64,000 bases of DNA from Planctomycetota bacterium (GTDB taxonomy: Bacteria; Planctomycetota; PUPC01; DSUN01). Under the pieces are notes generated by a model. It was not told the DNA's origin, made no database searches, and worked only from the letters and a program-made list of their open reading frames with translations. Numbering within the stretch: the first letter of the stretch is position 1; each line of letters begins with the position of its first letter. The position numbers and the translations under genes are program-made. Positions 8,613-17,296 of the stretch are shown in pieces. Location: contig DAOOIT010000009.1 of the NCBI GenBank assembly GCA_035384565.1, positions 1-64,000 on the forward strand, in the 5' to 3' direction.

Positions 8613-8641
8613 TTGCGCAGGCGGAGGGCCCCTTGTATAAT
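8613..8641 (+). promoter_or_regulatory. Promoter of the hybrid histidine kinase
   Basis: TTGCGC (8613-8618) and TATAAT (8636-8641) are 17 bp apart. The transcript would start near 8648, about 50 bases before the chosen start codon. Confidence 0.75.
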
Positions 8642-8697
8642 GCGCCCCCGCAGGCATGGGTTTCCTCCGCGCAGCGCCGGGCAGGAGGTTCTCGGGC

Positions 8698-11600
8698 ATG
8701 GCCGCACCGCCCTCCGGGCATGAGGCGAAAGGTCGGCGTTCGCCCTCGCCGCCGGGTCCATCCGACGAGATGATCAACCGCTTCGGCCCCGACTTCACCT
8801 GCCTCTACGTCAACGAGGCCTGCGCCCGCATCTACCAGACGACCCCGCAGGAGATGATCGGCCGGAACTGGCTGCCGTTCGTCCCCGGGGACCAGCGCGA
8901 GCAGGTGCGCGCGCTCATCGAGGGCCTCACGCCCGAGCACCCCATGGTCAGCATCGAGCACCCGGTGGTGCTGCACACCGGCGAGGTGCGTTGGCAGCAC
9001 TGGGTCAACTGCGCGCTCTTCGACGCCCAGGGCCGCGTGCTCGAGTACCAGGCCGTCGGACGCGACATCACCGAGCAGCGCCAGGCCGAGGAGCGCCTGC
9101 GCCTGGCCATGGCCGCCGCCGACGCCGGCGCCTGGACCTGGGACGCGCGCACCGGCCAGTCGTCGTGGGACGACCGCTACCACGCCATGTACGGCTTCGC
9201 CCCCGGCCAGCCCCGCACGTACGACACCTGGGTCGCCAGCCTCCACCCCGACGACCGCCCCCGCGTCCTCGCCCGCCTCGACGAGATGCTGCGAACGCCC
9301 GGCGACGACGACTGGGACATGCAGTTCCGCGCCCTCCGCCCCGACGGCCAGGTGGTCTGGATGCACGGCCTGGGCCGAGCCGAGCGCGACGCCAGGGGCC
9401 AGGTCGTGCGCCTGGCCGGCATCAACCTCGACATCACCGAGCGCCAGCGCGCCGAGGAGGCGCTGCACGAGAGCCGCGAACGGCTGCGCGTCCAACTCCA
9501 GCACATGCCCATCGCCTGCATCCTGCACGACGCCGAGGGCCGCTTCGTGGACTGGAATCCCGCGGCCGAGCGCATCTTCGGCTACACCGCCGCCGAGGCC
9601 CTCGGCCACACCTGCGACCTCATCGTGCCGCCCGCAGCCCGCGGCCACGTGCACGACGTCCTGCGGCGCACCCTCGCCGGCGAAGCCCTCCCGCCCAGCT
9701 CGAACGAGAATCTGACCAAGGACGGCCGCACCATCCGCTGCCGCTGGATCAACACGCCCATCGCCGATGCGCAGGGCCGCATCACCGGCCTCCTCTCCAT
9801 GGCCGAGGACATCACGGAACGAGTCCAGGCGCGCCAGGCCCTCCTCCAGACCCGCGAGGACATGGACCGCGCGCAGGCCGTGTCCCACACGGGGAGCTGG
9901 CGCCTCGACCTCACGACGAACCTTCTCCAGTGGTCCAAGGAAACCTGGCGCATCTTCGCCCTGCCCGAGGGCACGCCGCTCAGCTACGAGGCGTTCCTGA
10001 ACGCCGTGCACCCCGACGACCTGGCCCGGGTCCGGGAGCGCTGGTCCGCCGCCCTGCGCGGCGAGGCCAACGACGTCGAGTTCCGCATCCTCGCCGCCGG
10101 CGCCGTCAAGTGGGTGCGCGCGCGATCCTCGCTCGAGCTGGGGCCCGATGGGACGCCGCGCGCCGCCTTCGGCACCGTGCAGGACATCACGGACCGCAAG
10201 CAGGCCGATGAGGCGCTGCGGCGCAGCGAACAACGCTACCGGGCCCTGGCCGAGACGGCGCACGACTTGATCTACATCATCGGGCGCGACGACCGGGTCG
10301 AATACGTCAACAGCTTCGCCGCCGCCCACCTGCGCCGCTCGCCCCAGGAGGTCGTGGGCCAGCCCCGCGCCGCGCTCTTCCCGCCCGAGGCCGCCGCCAG
10401 GCAGGCGCGCAACCTCCAGCACGTGCTCGCCACCGGCGAACCCACCCAGGCCGAGGACAGGGTGCCCTTCCCGGGGGGCGACCTCTGGCTCCACACGTCG
10501 CTCACCCCCTTGCGCAACGAGGCCGGCGAGATCGTCTCCGTGCTCGGCATCTCGCGCGACATCACCGGGCGCAAGCGCATCGAGGAGGCCCTCCAGGCCA
10601 GCGAGCGCAAGTTCCGCGACCTCGCCGAGGGCATGCCCGACGGCGCCTCGCTCGTCGTGGACGGCAAGTTCGTGTGGGTAAACCCCGCCTACTGCCGGAT
10701 GTTCGGCTACCGCGAGGAGGAACTGCTCGGCCAGAGCATCGAGAAGACCATCGCGCCCGAGATGCGGCAGGCCATGATGCAGCGCCTCGCCTACCGCCTG
10801 GAAGGCAAGAGCGTGCCCACCCAATACGAGGCCGTTGGACTGCGCAAGGACGGCACCCGCTTCGACCTCGAGAACAGCGTGAAGGTGGTGGACGTCGGGG
10901 GCCGCCCCGGCGTCCAGAGCGTGATGCGCGACATCACCGAGCGCAAGCGCGCCGAACGCGCCCTGGCCCAGAGCGAGAAGAAGTACCGCGACCTGATCGA
11001 GACCACCGGCACCGGCTTCGTGATCGTGGACCCGCAGGGCCGCGTGCTCGACGCCAATGCCCGCTACGTGAGCCTGACCGGGCACGAACGCCGCCAGGAG
11101 ATCCTCGGCCGCTGCGTGACCGAGTGGACCGCGCCCGACGAGGTCGAGTTGAACCGCGCGGCCGTGCGGCGCTGCTTCGAGCAGGGCTCGATCCGGGGCT
11201 TCGTGGTCCACTATGTGGACCGCTCGGGCAAGCGCACCCCGATCGAGATCCACGCCACCGTGGTGCCGGGCCCCGACGGCCCGCAGATCCTCACCCTCTG
11301 CCACGACATCACCGAGCGCAAGCGCATCGAAGACGCCCTGCGCGCGAGCGAGGAACGCTACCGCGCCGTCACCGAGCACGCACTCGACTGCATCTTCTGC
11401 AAGGACACCGAGCGCCGCTACACCTTCTGCAACCCGGCCGTGCTGCGCCTGCTCGGCCGCACGGCCGACGAGGTGCTGGGAAAGACCGCGGAAGACGTGC
11501 TGCCGCCCGAGGGCGCGCAGCTCATCCGCGAGCCCGACGAGGCCACCCTGCGCGGCGAGACGATCAACCGCATCGGCACGCTCCGGCTGGGCAGCGACGA

Positions 11601-13581
11601 GCGCGTCTTCCACACCGTGCAGGTGCCGCTGCGCGACGCGCAGGGCCGCGTGGTGGGCCTCACCGGCATCTCGCGCGACATCACCGAGCGCCGGCGGGCC
11701 GAAGAGGCCCTCCGCGCCAGCGAGGAACGCTACCGCGCCATCACCGAGAACGCCGCCGACGCCATCTTCTGCAAGGACACCGAGCGCCGCTACACCTTCG
11801 TCAACCCCGTCGGCCTCCGCATCATCGGCCGGCGCGCCGAGGAGGTCCTCGGCAAGACCCCGGAGGAACTGTTCGACCCCGGCGATGCCGCCACCATTCG
11901 CGACGTGGACGATGCCTGCCTCCGGGGCGAAATCGTGAACGCCGTGCGCACGCTCCACCGCGGCGACCGGGAGTTCGTGCTGCACACCGTGCAGGCGCCC
12001 CTGCGCGACCAGGCGGGCCAGGTCGTGGGCATCACCGGCATCGTGCGCGACCTCACCGGCCAGCGCCGCCTGGCCGACGACCTGCGGGCCTCCGAGGCCG
12101 CCTACCACACGATCTTCGACGCCGTGACCGACGCCATCCTGCTGCTGGACCCCGAGACGGGCACCATCCTCGAGATGAACGCCGCGGCGCGTTCCTACGC
12201 GCGGCGCCTCGGCCGGCCCCCCTCCGCTCCCCTCGCGCTCGCGCTCCTGGCCTCGCACGAGGAGCCGTTCACCGAAAAGGAGGCCCTGCGGCGCGTGCAC
12301 GCCGCGGCGAGGGGGCGCCCGCAGAGCTACGAATGGATGCTCCGCGACCCGCACGGCCACCCCACCTGGTTCCTCGTGAACCTCACGGCGGCCAACATCC
12401 GAGGCACCCGGTGCGTCCTCGCCGTCGCACGCGAGACCACCGAACTGCGGCGCGCGCAGGACGAGCGCCTGCGCATCCAGAAGCTCGAATCCCTCGGCCT
12501 CCTCGCGGGCGGCATCGCGCACGACTTCAACAACCTGCTCATGGGCATCCTGGCCAGCATCGCCCTCGCCCGGCTCGACCACGGCACGAGTCCCGAGGCG
12601 GCCCGCACCCTCGACGATGCCGAGAAGGCCGTGCGGCGGGCGACCGGCCTGACCCACCAGCTCCTCACCTTCTCGCGCGGCGGCGCCCCCGTGCGGCGCG
12701 CCATCGCCCTGGGCGAGCTGGTCCGTGAGACCGCCGAATTCGCCCTCACAGGCTCCAACGTCCGCGCCCACTTCGCGATCGCCCCCGACCTGTGGCCGGC
12801 GGAGGTGGACGCGGCGCAGATCGGGCAGGTCATTCAGAACCTCGTCATCAACGCCAACGAAGCCATGCCGGATGGCGGCGTGGTGCGAATCACCGTGGCC
12901 AACCTCCTGCTGGGGGCAGAGTCGGGCATCCCCCTGCCTCCCGGCCGGTATGTCAAGGTGGCGGTTCGCGACACCGGCGTGGGCATCGCGCCCGAGAATC
13001 TCCAGCGCATCTTCGACCCCTACTTCACCACCAAGGGGGCCGGCAGCGGCCTGGGCCTCGCCGTGGCCTACTCGGTGCTCCGCAGCCACGGCGGACACAT
13101 CCGCGTCGAGTCGCAGCTCGGCGCGGGCAGCACGTTCGAGGTCTTCCTCCCCGCGGCCACGGCGGCGGCCGAGCCGGCCGCGCCCTCCGCGGCCGCGGCC
13201 AGGCGCCAGGGCCGGCTCCTGGTGATGGACGACGATCAGGTCATCCGCCGCTGCCTCGAACAGCTCCTCGAGCGGGTCGGCTACACCGTCGCGTGCGCGT
13301 CCGATGGCGCCGAGGCCGTGAAGATGTTCCGCGAGGCGCTCGAGCGCGGCCAGCCGTTCGACGCCGTGGTGCTCGACCTCACCGTGGTGGCCGGCATGGG
13401 CGGCGAAGCCTGCCTGGAGCGGCTGCGCGAGCTGGACCCCGACGTGCGCGCCATCGTGGCCAGCGGCTTCCACACCGACCCGGTGATGGCCGAGTTCCGC
13501 GAGCGCGGCTTCCGGGCCGTGGTGGCCAAGCCCTTCTCGCTCGAGGAACTCCTGCGCGCCCTGGACGAGGCCCGCGCCTGA
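8698..13581 (+). CDS. Multi-PAS hybrid sensor histidine kinase
   Basis: A 1627-residue cytoplasmic sensor with no membrane segment. I count ten tandem PAS/PAC units, about residues 25-128, 134-248, 265-375, 395-500, 512-624, 637-748, 762-873, 887-998, 1010-1121 and 1137-1251. Most end in a DITERK-like motif. A HisKA domain follows (GGIAHDFNNLL, H1275), then an HATPase domain with NLVINANEAM and DTGVGIAP, and a receiver domain with phospho-acceptor D1560 (VVLDLTVV). It probably senses a soluble ligand or redox state and relays phosphate to another protein. ATG 8698 is chosen because AGGAGGT lies eight bases upstream; ATG 8656 lacks one. No partner regulator is adjacent. Confidence 0.93.
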   Translation: MAAPPSGHEAKGRRSPSPPGPSDEMINRFGPDFTCLYVNEACARIYQTTPQEMIGRNWLPFVPGDQREQVRALIEGLTPEHPMVSIEHPVVLHTGEVRWQHWVNCALFDAQGRVLEYQAVGRDITEQRQAEERLRLAMAAADAGAWTWDARTGQSSWDDRYHAMYGFAPGQPRTYDTWVASLHPDDRPRVLARLDEMLRTPGDDDWDMQFRALRPDGQVVWMHGLGRAERDARGQVVRLAGINLDITERQRAEEALHESRERLRVQLQHMPIACILHDAEGRFVDWNPAAERIFGYTAAEALGHTCDLIVPPAARGHVHDVLRRTLAGEALPPSSNENLTKDGRTIRCRWINTPIADAQGRITGLLSMAEDITERVQARQALLQTREDMDRAQAVSHTGSWRLDLTTNLLQWSKETWRIFALPEGTPLSYEAFLNAVHPDDLARVRERWSAALRGEANDVEFRILAAGAVKWVRARSSLELGPDGTPRAAFGTVQDITDRKQADEALRRSEQRYRALAETAHDLIYIIGRDDRVEYVNSFAAAHLRRSPQEVVGQPRAALFPPEAAARQARNLQHVLATGEPTQAEDRVPFPGGDLWLHTSLTPLRNEAGEIVSVLGISRDITGRKRIEEALQASERKFRDLAEGMPDGASLVVDGKFVWVNPAYCRMFGYREEELLGQSIEKTIAPEMRQAMMQRLAYRLEGKSVPTQYEAVGLRKDGTRFDLENSVKVVDVGGRPGVQSVMRDITERKRAERALAQSEKKYRDLIETTGTGFVIVDPQGRVLDANARYVSLTGHERRQEILGRCVTEWTAPDEVELNRAAVRRCFEQGSIRGFVVHYVDRSGKRTPIEIHATVVPGPDGPQILTLCHDITERKRIEDALRASEERYRAVTEHALDCIFCKDTERRYTFCNPAVLRLLGRTADEVLGKTAEDVLPPEGAQLIREPDEATLRGETINRIGTLRLGSDERVFHTVQVPLRDAQGRVVGLTGISRDITERRRAEEALRASEERYRAITENAADAIFCKDTERRYTFVNPVGLRIIGRRAEEVLGKTPEELFDPGDAATIRDVDDACLRGEIVNAVRTLHRGDREFVLHTVQAPLRDQAGQVVGITGIVRDLTGQRRLADDLRASEAAYHTIFDAVTDAILLLDPETGTILEMNAAARSYARRLGRPPSAPLALALLASHEEPFTEKEALRRVHAAARGRPQSYEWMLRDPHGHPTWFLVNLTAANIRGTRCVLAVARETTELRRAQDERLRIQKLESLGLLAGGIAHDFNNLLMGILASIALARLDHGTSPEAARTLDDAEKAVRRATGLTHQLLTFSRGGAPVRRAIALGELVRETAEFALTGSNVRAHFAIAPDLWPAEVDAAQIGQVIQNLVINANEAMPDGGVVRITVANLLLGAESGIPLPPGRYVKVAVRDTGVGIAPENLQRIFDPYFTTKGAGSGLGLAVAYSVLRSHGGHIRVESQLGAGSTFEVFLPAATAAAEPAAPSAAAARRQGRLLVMDDDQVIRRCLEQLLERVGYTVACASDGAEAVKMFREALERGQPFDAVVLDLTVVAGMGGEACLERLRELDPDVRAIVASGFHTDPVMAEFRERGFRAVVAKPFSLEELLRALDEARA

Positions 13582-13586
13582 CGCGC

Positions 13587-14558
13587 TCAGTAGTGCACGC
13601 GCGCGCCCAGCGCCCGCATCTGGACGAGCGTGACCGCGAGAATGATCAGGAACAGCAGCAGCGCCGTCGCCGAACCGTAGCCCACCCGCCCCCCCACGTA
13701 GAACGTCTTGAAAATATACACCGTCACCGTGTCGGCCGTGCCGGAGGTGTCTTTCGAGGCCATGATGTACACCTGGTTGAACACGCGGAACGCGCGAATC
13801 GTCGAGACGATCGAGAGAAAGAACAGCGTGGGCGAGATGAGCGGAATGGTGATGTGCCGCAGCCGCCGCCAGCCGGTCGCGCCATCCACCGCCGCCGCCT
13901 CGTAGATCTCCTTCGGCACGTTCGTCAGCGCCGCCAGCAGCACCACGATCTCGAAGCCCAGGGCCTGCCAGATCGAGAAGGCCATCACGCACACCAGCGA
14001 CAGGCTCGGCCCCGCCGCCCAGCCGGGCAACGAGACCCCGAAGTGCTCGGCCACCAGCCGGAACACGCCGCTGGACTCTTCGACCCACGACTGCGCCGGC
14101 AGGCCCAGGCCCTTCATCATCGCGTTCGCCAGGCCCCACTCGGCGGGCGCCGGATACAGCATCCACAGCCACACCGCCGCGGCCGCGACCACCGACGTCA
14201 CGTAGGGCAGGAAGTAGATGGTCCTGTAGACGCCCTTGCCGCGGATCCGCCCCATCAGCAGGTTGGCCAGCACCAGCGCCAGGATCAGCCCCAGCGGCAC
14301 GGTGCCGAGCACATAGTACACCGTCGCCAGAAGGGCCCTGCCGAACGAGGGGTCGGACCCCAGGGCCTCGGCGTAGTTGCCGAAGCCCACGAAGTCGCCC
14401 TTCACCAGGCGCCAGTCGTGCAGGCTCACATAGAACGCATAGCCGACCGGGAAAATGCTGAAGAGGCCGAGCAGCAGCGCCGCGGGCGACACGTACAGCC
14501 AGCCCGTGAAGTTCTCGCGCCGGCGGCGGCGTCGCGCCTCGGAAGATTCCGTTGCCAT
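13587..14558 (-). CDS. ABC sugar transporter permease (MalF/UgpA type), orphan
   Basis: A 323-residue inner-membrane protein with six to seven helices. After an arginine-rich N-terminus comes GWLYVSPAALLLG, the typical first helix of sugar permeases. The cytoplasmic EAA loop EAAAVDGATGWRRL...PLISP, which docks the ATPase, is intact. It should form a heterodimer with a MalG-type permease and work with a binding protein and an ATPase, but none of these is in the window. It converges on the histidine kinase gene with only 5 bp between stops. Its ATG coincides with the predicted transcript start (see the 14565-14593 promoter), so the mRNA may be leaderless. Confidence 0.9.
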   Translation of the reverse strand: MATESSEARRRRRRENFTGWLYVSPAALLLGLFSIFPVGYAFYVSLHDWRLVKGDFVGFGNYAEALGSDPSFGRALLATVYYVLGTVPLGLILALVLANLLMGRIRGKGVYRTIYFLPYVTSVVAAAAVWLWMLYPAPAEWGLANAMMKGLGLPAQSWVEESSGVFRLVAEHFGVSLPGWAAGPSLSLVCVMAFSIWQALGFEIVVLLAALTNVPKEIYEAAAVDGATGWRRLRHITIPLISPTLFFLSIVSTIRAFRVFNQVYIMASKDTSGTADTVTVYIFKTFYVGGRVGYGSATALLLFLIILAVTLVQMRALGARVHY

Positions 14559-14564
14559 GTGGGG

Positions 14565-14593
14565 ATTCTAGCCCCCCCTCGGGCGCCTGTCAA
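14565..14593 (-). promoter_or_regulatory. Promoter of the orphan permease
   Basis: On the minus strand, TTGACA (14593-14588) and TAGAAT (14570-14565) are 17 bp apart. The ATG begins at 14558, exactly seven bases past the -10 box. Confidence 0.75.
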
Positions 14594-14606
14594 GAATGCC
14601 CCCCGT

Positions 14607-14636
14607 TTGACACCATCGGCCGGGCGCTGCTATAAT
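14607..14636 (+). promoter_or_regulatory. Promoter of the GlmL-DUF6754 cluster
   Basis: Perfect TTGACA (14607-14612) and perfect TATAAT (14631-14636) are 18 bp apart. The GTG start at 14643 is exactly seven bases past the -10 box. This is the strongest promoter match in the window. Confidence 0.82.
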
Positions 14637-14642
14637 CGCCCC

Positions 14643-15092
14643 GTGAGCGAGGATGGCCCGGAGACTGGACCCATCGCAGCCGACACCCTGCGCTGGCGAT
14701 CGCACCCCGTGGTGGACGATTACCCGCGCTCGCTGCTGCTCGTGGCGGCGGTGATCGCCGTGTGCGTGGGGGTGTGGCTGAGCTTCGACGGCGTGGGCTA
14801 CGCGGCGATTGCCGCTGCCTTCCTGCTCGGCTCGCTGGCGCGCTACTTCGTGCCGACGCGGTACGAACTCGACGCCACGGGCGCCTGGGTGCGGTTCCTG
14901 GGCCACGGGCGGCAGATGCCCTGGGCGGCCGTGCGGCGCGTGGGCGTGCACCCCGAGGGAGTGCAGCTCTCGCCCTTCGAGCGGGCGTCGCCGCTCGAGT
15001 CGTTTCGCGGCACATTCCTGCGGTTCGCGGGCAACCGGGACGAGGTGGTGAGCTTTGTCGAACGCCAGATGGCCGCGCGTCGCCCGGCTTAG
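14643..15092 (+). CDS. Small membrane protein with PH-like domain
   Basis: A 149-residue protein of unknown role. Two close membrane helices (about 28-65) follow a polar N-terminus. The C-terminal part (YELDATGAWVRFLG through VVSFVERQM) has the strand pattern of the bacterial PH-like domains found in membrane-associated proteins. The GTG start coincides with the predicted transcript start, which implies leaderless translation. An in-frame GTG near 14709 is an alternative start. It is the first gene of the cluster that includes the GlmL-like ATPase. The next gene starts 25 bp after its stop. Confidence 0.72.
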   Translation: MSEDGPETGPIAADTLRWRSHPVVDDYPRSLLLVAAVIAVCVGVWLSFDGVGYAAIAAAFLLGSLARYFVPTRYELDATGAWVRFLGHGRQMPWAAVRRVGVHPEGVQLSPFERASPLESFRGTFLRFAGNRDEVVSFVERQMAARRPA

Positions 15093-15117
15093 GCAGTCGC
15101 TGCGCCACGCCTTCTCG

Positions 15118-15414
15118 ATGGAGAGTTCGCTCGGCCCGCTCACCGAGGCCGACCGCGAGCTCCTGCGCCAGCTCGCCGTGGCCATCGCCCGCCGCCGCAT
15201 GGTCACGCCGGCCGTGCTCTTCCTCGAGTCGCTGCGCCCCCTGAGCTACATGGGCAGTCAGGCGATGATCTTCCTCAAGCCCTTCCTCACGCCCTTCTTC
15301 AACCCCGAACGCTACGAGCGCCTGGCCGAAATCCTCGAACGGCGCGAGGGCATCGAGGCCCTCGTGCAGGCCATCGAATCCGCCGCCCATCACCTGGAGG
15401 GCGTGACCCGGTGA
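15118..15414 (+). CDS. Small conserved-looking protein upstream of glmL-like gene
   Basis: A 98-residue protein I cannot assign. It is mostly amphipathic helix with one hydrophobic stretch (YMGSQAMIFLKPFLTPFF, about 44-61) that could lie in or on a membrane. The ATG at 15118 gives the cleanest start; a TTG at 15055 would overlap the preceding gene. No clear ribosome site is visible. Its stop overlaps the following GTG start by four bases (GTGA), so it is translationally coupled to the GlmL-like ATPase and probably works with it. Confidence 0.65.
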   Translation: MESSLGPLTEADRELLRQLAVAIARRRMVTPAVLFLESLRPLSYMGSQAMIFLKPFLTPFFNPERYERLAEILERREGIEALVQAIESAAHHLEGVTR

Positions 15415-17198
15415 GCACGCCCGAGCTCAACGTCATCGTCGCCACCGACTGCGGCAGCACGACCACCAAGGCCATCCTCATCGAGAAGAAGCCCGAGGGC
15501 TACCGCCAGACCTTCCGCGGCGAGGCCCCCACCACCGTCGAGGCGCCGTTCGAGGACGTGACCCGCGGCGTGCTCAACGCCTTCGCCGAGCTCGAGGAGC
15601 TGTCGGGCCGCCGCATCCTCGACGGCGAGCGCATCCTCACCCCCGCCCGCGGCAACGAGGGGGTGGACATCTACGTCTCGACCAGCAGCGCCGGCGGCGG
15701 CCTCCAGATGATGGTGGCCGGCGTTGTCAAACAAATGACCGCCGAGAGCGCCCAACGCGCCGCCCTGGGCGCCGGCGCCATCGTGATGGACGTGTTGGCG
15801 GCCAACGACCAGCGCCTGCCCCACGAGAAGATCGAGCTGATCCGCCGCCTGCGCCCCGACATGGTGCTCCTCTCCGGCGGCACCGACGGCGGCACGATCA
15901 CCCATGTGGTCGAACTCGCCGAGTTCCTCGCCGCCGCCAACCCCAGGCCGAGGCTCGGCCGCGACTACAAGCTGCCCGTCATCTACGCAGGGAACAAGGA
16001 CGCTCGCGAGGCCGTGGCCCAACGCCTCGCCGCCAAGACCGAGCTGCACCCCACCGAAAACCTGCGGCCCGTGCTCGAGCGCGAAAACCTCGCGCCCGCC
16101 CGCAACGAGATTCACGAGCTCTTCCTCAAGCACGTCATGGCCCAGGCCCCGGGCTACGACAAGCTCATGGCCTGGGTCGGCGCGCCCATCATGCCCACCC
16201 CCGCCGCCGTGGGCGCCATCATGCAGACCATCGCCCGCCGCCAGGGCATCAACCTGATCGGCGTGGACATCGGCGGCGCCACGACCGACGTCTTCAGCGT
16301 CTACGGCGACGTGTTCAACCGCACCGTGAGCGCGAACCTGGGCATGAGCTACAGCATCTCCAACGTGCTGGCCGAGGCCGGCCTCGCCAACATCCTGCGC
16401 TGGGTGCCGTTCGACATTGACGAGACCGACCTGCGCGACCGCATCAAGAACAAGATGATCCGCCCGACCACCATCCCGCAACTCCTCGAGGAACTCAAGA
16501 TCGAGCAGGCCATCGCCCGCGAGGCGTTGCGCCTGGCCTTCGAGCAGCACAAGGCCCTGGCCGTCGGCCTCAAGGGCGTGCAGCGCGAACGCACCATCAG
16601 CGAATCGTTCGACGAAACGGCGGCCGGGGCCACCCTCATCAACCTACGCGACCTCGACCTCCTCGTGGGCAGCGGCGGCGTGCTCTCCCACGCCCCGCGC
16701 CGCCACCAGGCCGCCATGATGCTGGTGGACGCCTTCCAGCCCGAGGGCGTCACCCGCCTGGCAGTGGACAGCATCTTCATGATGCCGCATCTCGGCGTGC
16801 TCGCCCAGGTGCACGAGCAGGCAGCGGAGCAGGTCTTCGTGCGCGACTGCCTCATCAACCTCGGCACCTGCGTGGCCATGGTGAACCAGGGCAAGCCGGG
16901 CACGCCCGCCTTCGACTACACGCTGGCCGTGAACGGCCAGACGCGCGGCGGCTCGCTCGCCGTCGGCGACATCAAACTCGAGCCGCTCGGCGTGGGCGAG
17001 ACGGCGCAACTCGCCGCGAACCCCGCCCGAGGCGTTGACCTGGGCCAGGGCCGCGGCAAGGCCCTCGAGGCCACCGTCCACGGCGGCGTCGTGGGCGTGA
17101 TCCTCGACGCTCGCGGCCGCCCGCTCGTGGTGCCCGAGAGGAACCGGGCGGAGATTGTCAACGGCTGGGCCAAGGCGCTCAACGCCTATCCGGCCTGA
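15411..17198 (+). CDS. GlmL/MutL-family actin-fold ATPase
   Basis: A 595-residue protein of the glutamate mutase L family, an ASKHA (actin/Hsp70) ATPase fold. Phosphate-loop motifs are visible as ATDCGSTTTKAIL at the N-terminus and GVDIGGATTDVFSVYG in the middle. A third glycine-rich turn reads GSGGVLSHAP. Relatives accompany coenzyme B12-dependent glutamate mutase and are thought to help maintain it. No mutase subunit or B12 gene is present in this window. Instead it sits in a run of membrane proteins, which suggests a different client. The GTG start is fixed by the GTGA overlap with the small upstream gene. Family is secure; role here is open. Confidence 0.85.
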   Translation: MSTPELNVIVATDCGSTTTKAILIEKKPEGYRQTFRGEAPTTVEAPFEDVTRGVLNAFAELEELSGRRILDGERILTPARGNEGVDIYVSTSSAGGGLQMMVAGVVKQMTAESAQRAALGAGAIVMDVLAANDQRLPHEKIELIRRLRPDMVLLSGGTDGGTITHVVELAEFLAAANPRPRLGRDYKLPVIYAGNKDAREAVAQRLAAKTELHPTENLRPVLERENLAPARNEIHELFLKHVMAQAPGYDKLMAWVGAPIMPTPAAVGAIMQTIARRQGINLIGVDIGGATTDVFSVYGDVFNRTVSANLGMSYSISNVLAEAGLANILRWVPFDIDETDLRDRIKNKMIRPTTIPQLLEELKIEQAIAREALRLAFEQHKALAVGLKGVQRERTISESFDETAAGATLINLRDLDLLVGSGGVLSHAPRRHQAAMMLVDAFQPEGVTRLAVDSIFMMPHLGVLAQVHEQAAEQVFVRDCLINLGTCVAMVNQGKPGTPAFDYTLAVNGQTRGGSLAVGDIKLEPLGVGETAQLAANPARGVDLGQGRGKALEATVHGGVVGVILDARGRPLVVPERNRAEIVNGWAKALNAYPA

Positions 17199-17203
17199 GG
17201 CTG

Positions 17204-17278
17204 ATAGGGCCGATCGGACCGATGGGACACGCCGAGTGTCTGCCGCCCCACAGGTCCTGTCTGCCCCATCTGTCCTAT
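17204..17278. repeat. Imperfect long hairpin built from 9-mer repeats
   Basis: The left arm 17204-17228 contains three GATNGGRCC-like 9-mers. The right arm 17254-17278 is its imperfect complement (17 of 25 positions). It separates the GlmL-like gene from the next gene and could affect read-through or mRNA stability. Confidence 0.55.
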
Positions 17279-17296
17279 GAGAACAGGGGCTGCCTG

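Noticed and set aside
7957..14172. A 2071-codon minus-strand open frame opposite the histidine kinase
   Set aside because: It is antisense to a gene with ten PAS domains, HisKA, HATPase and receiver motifs, and is a low-complexity frame caused by high GC.
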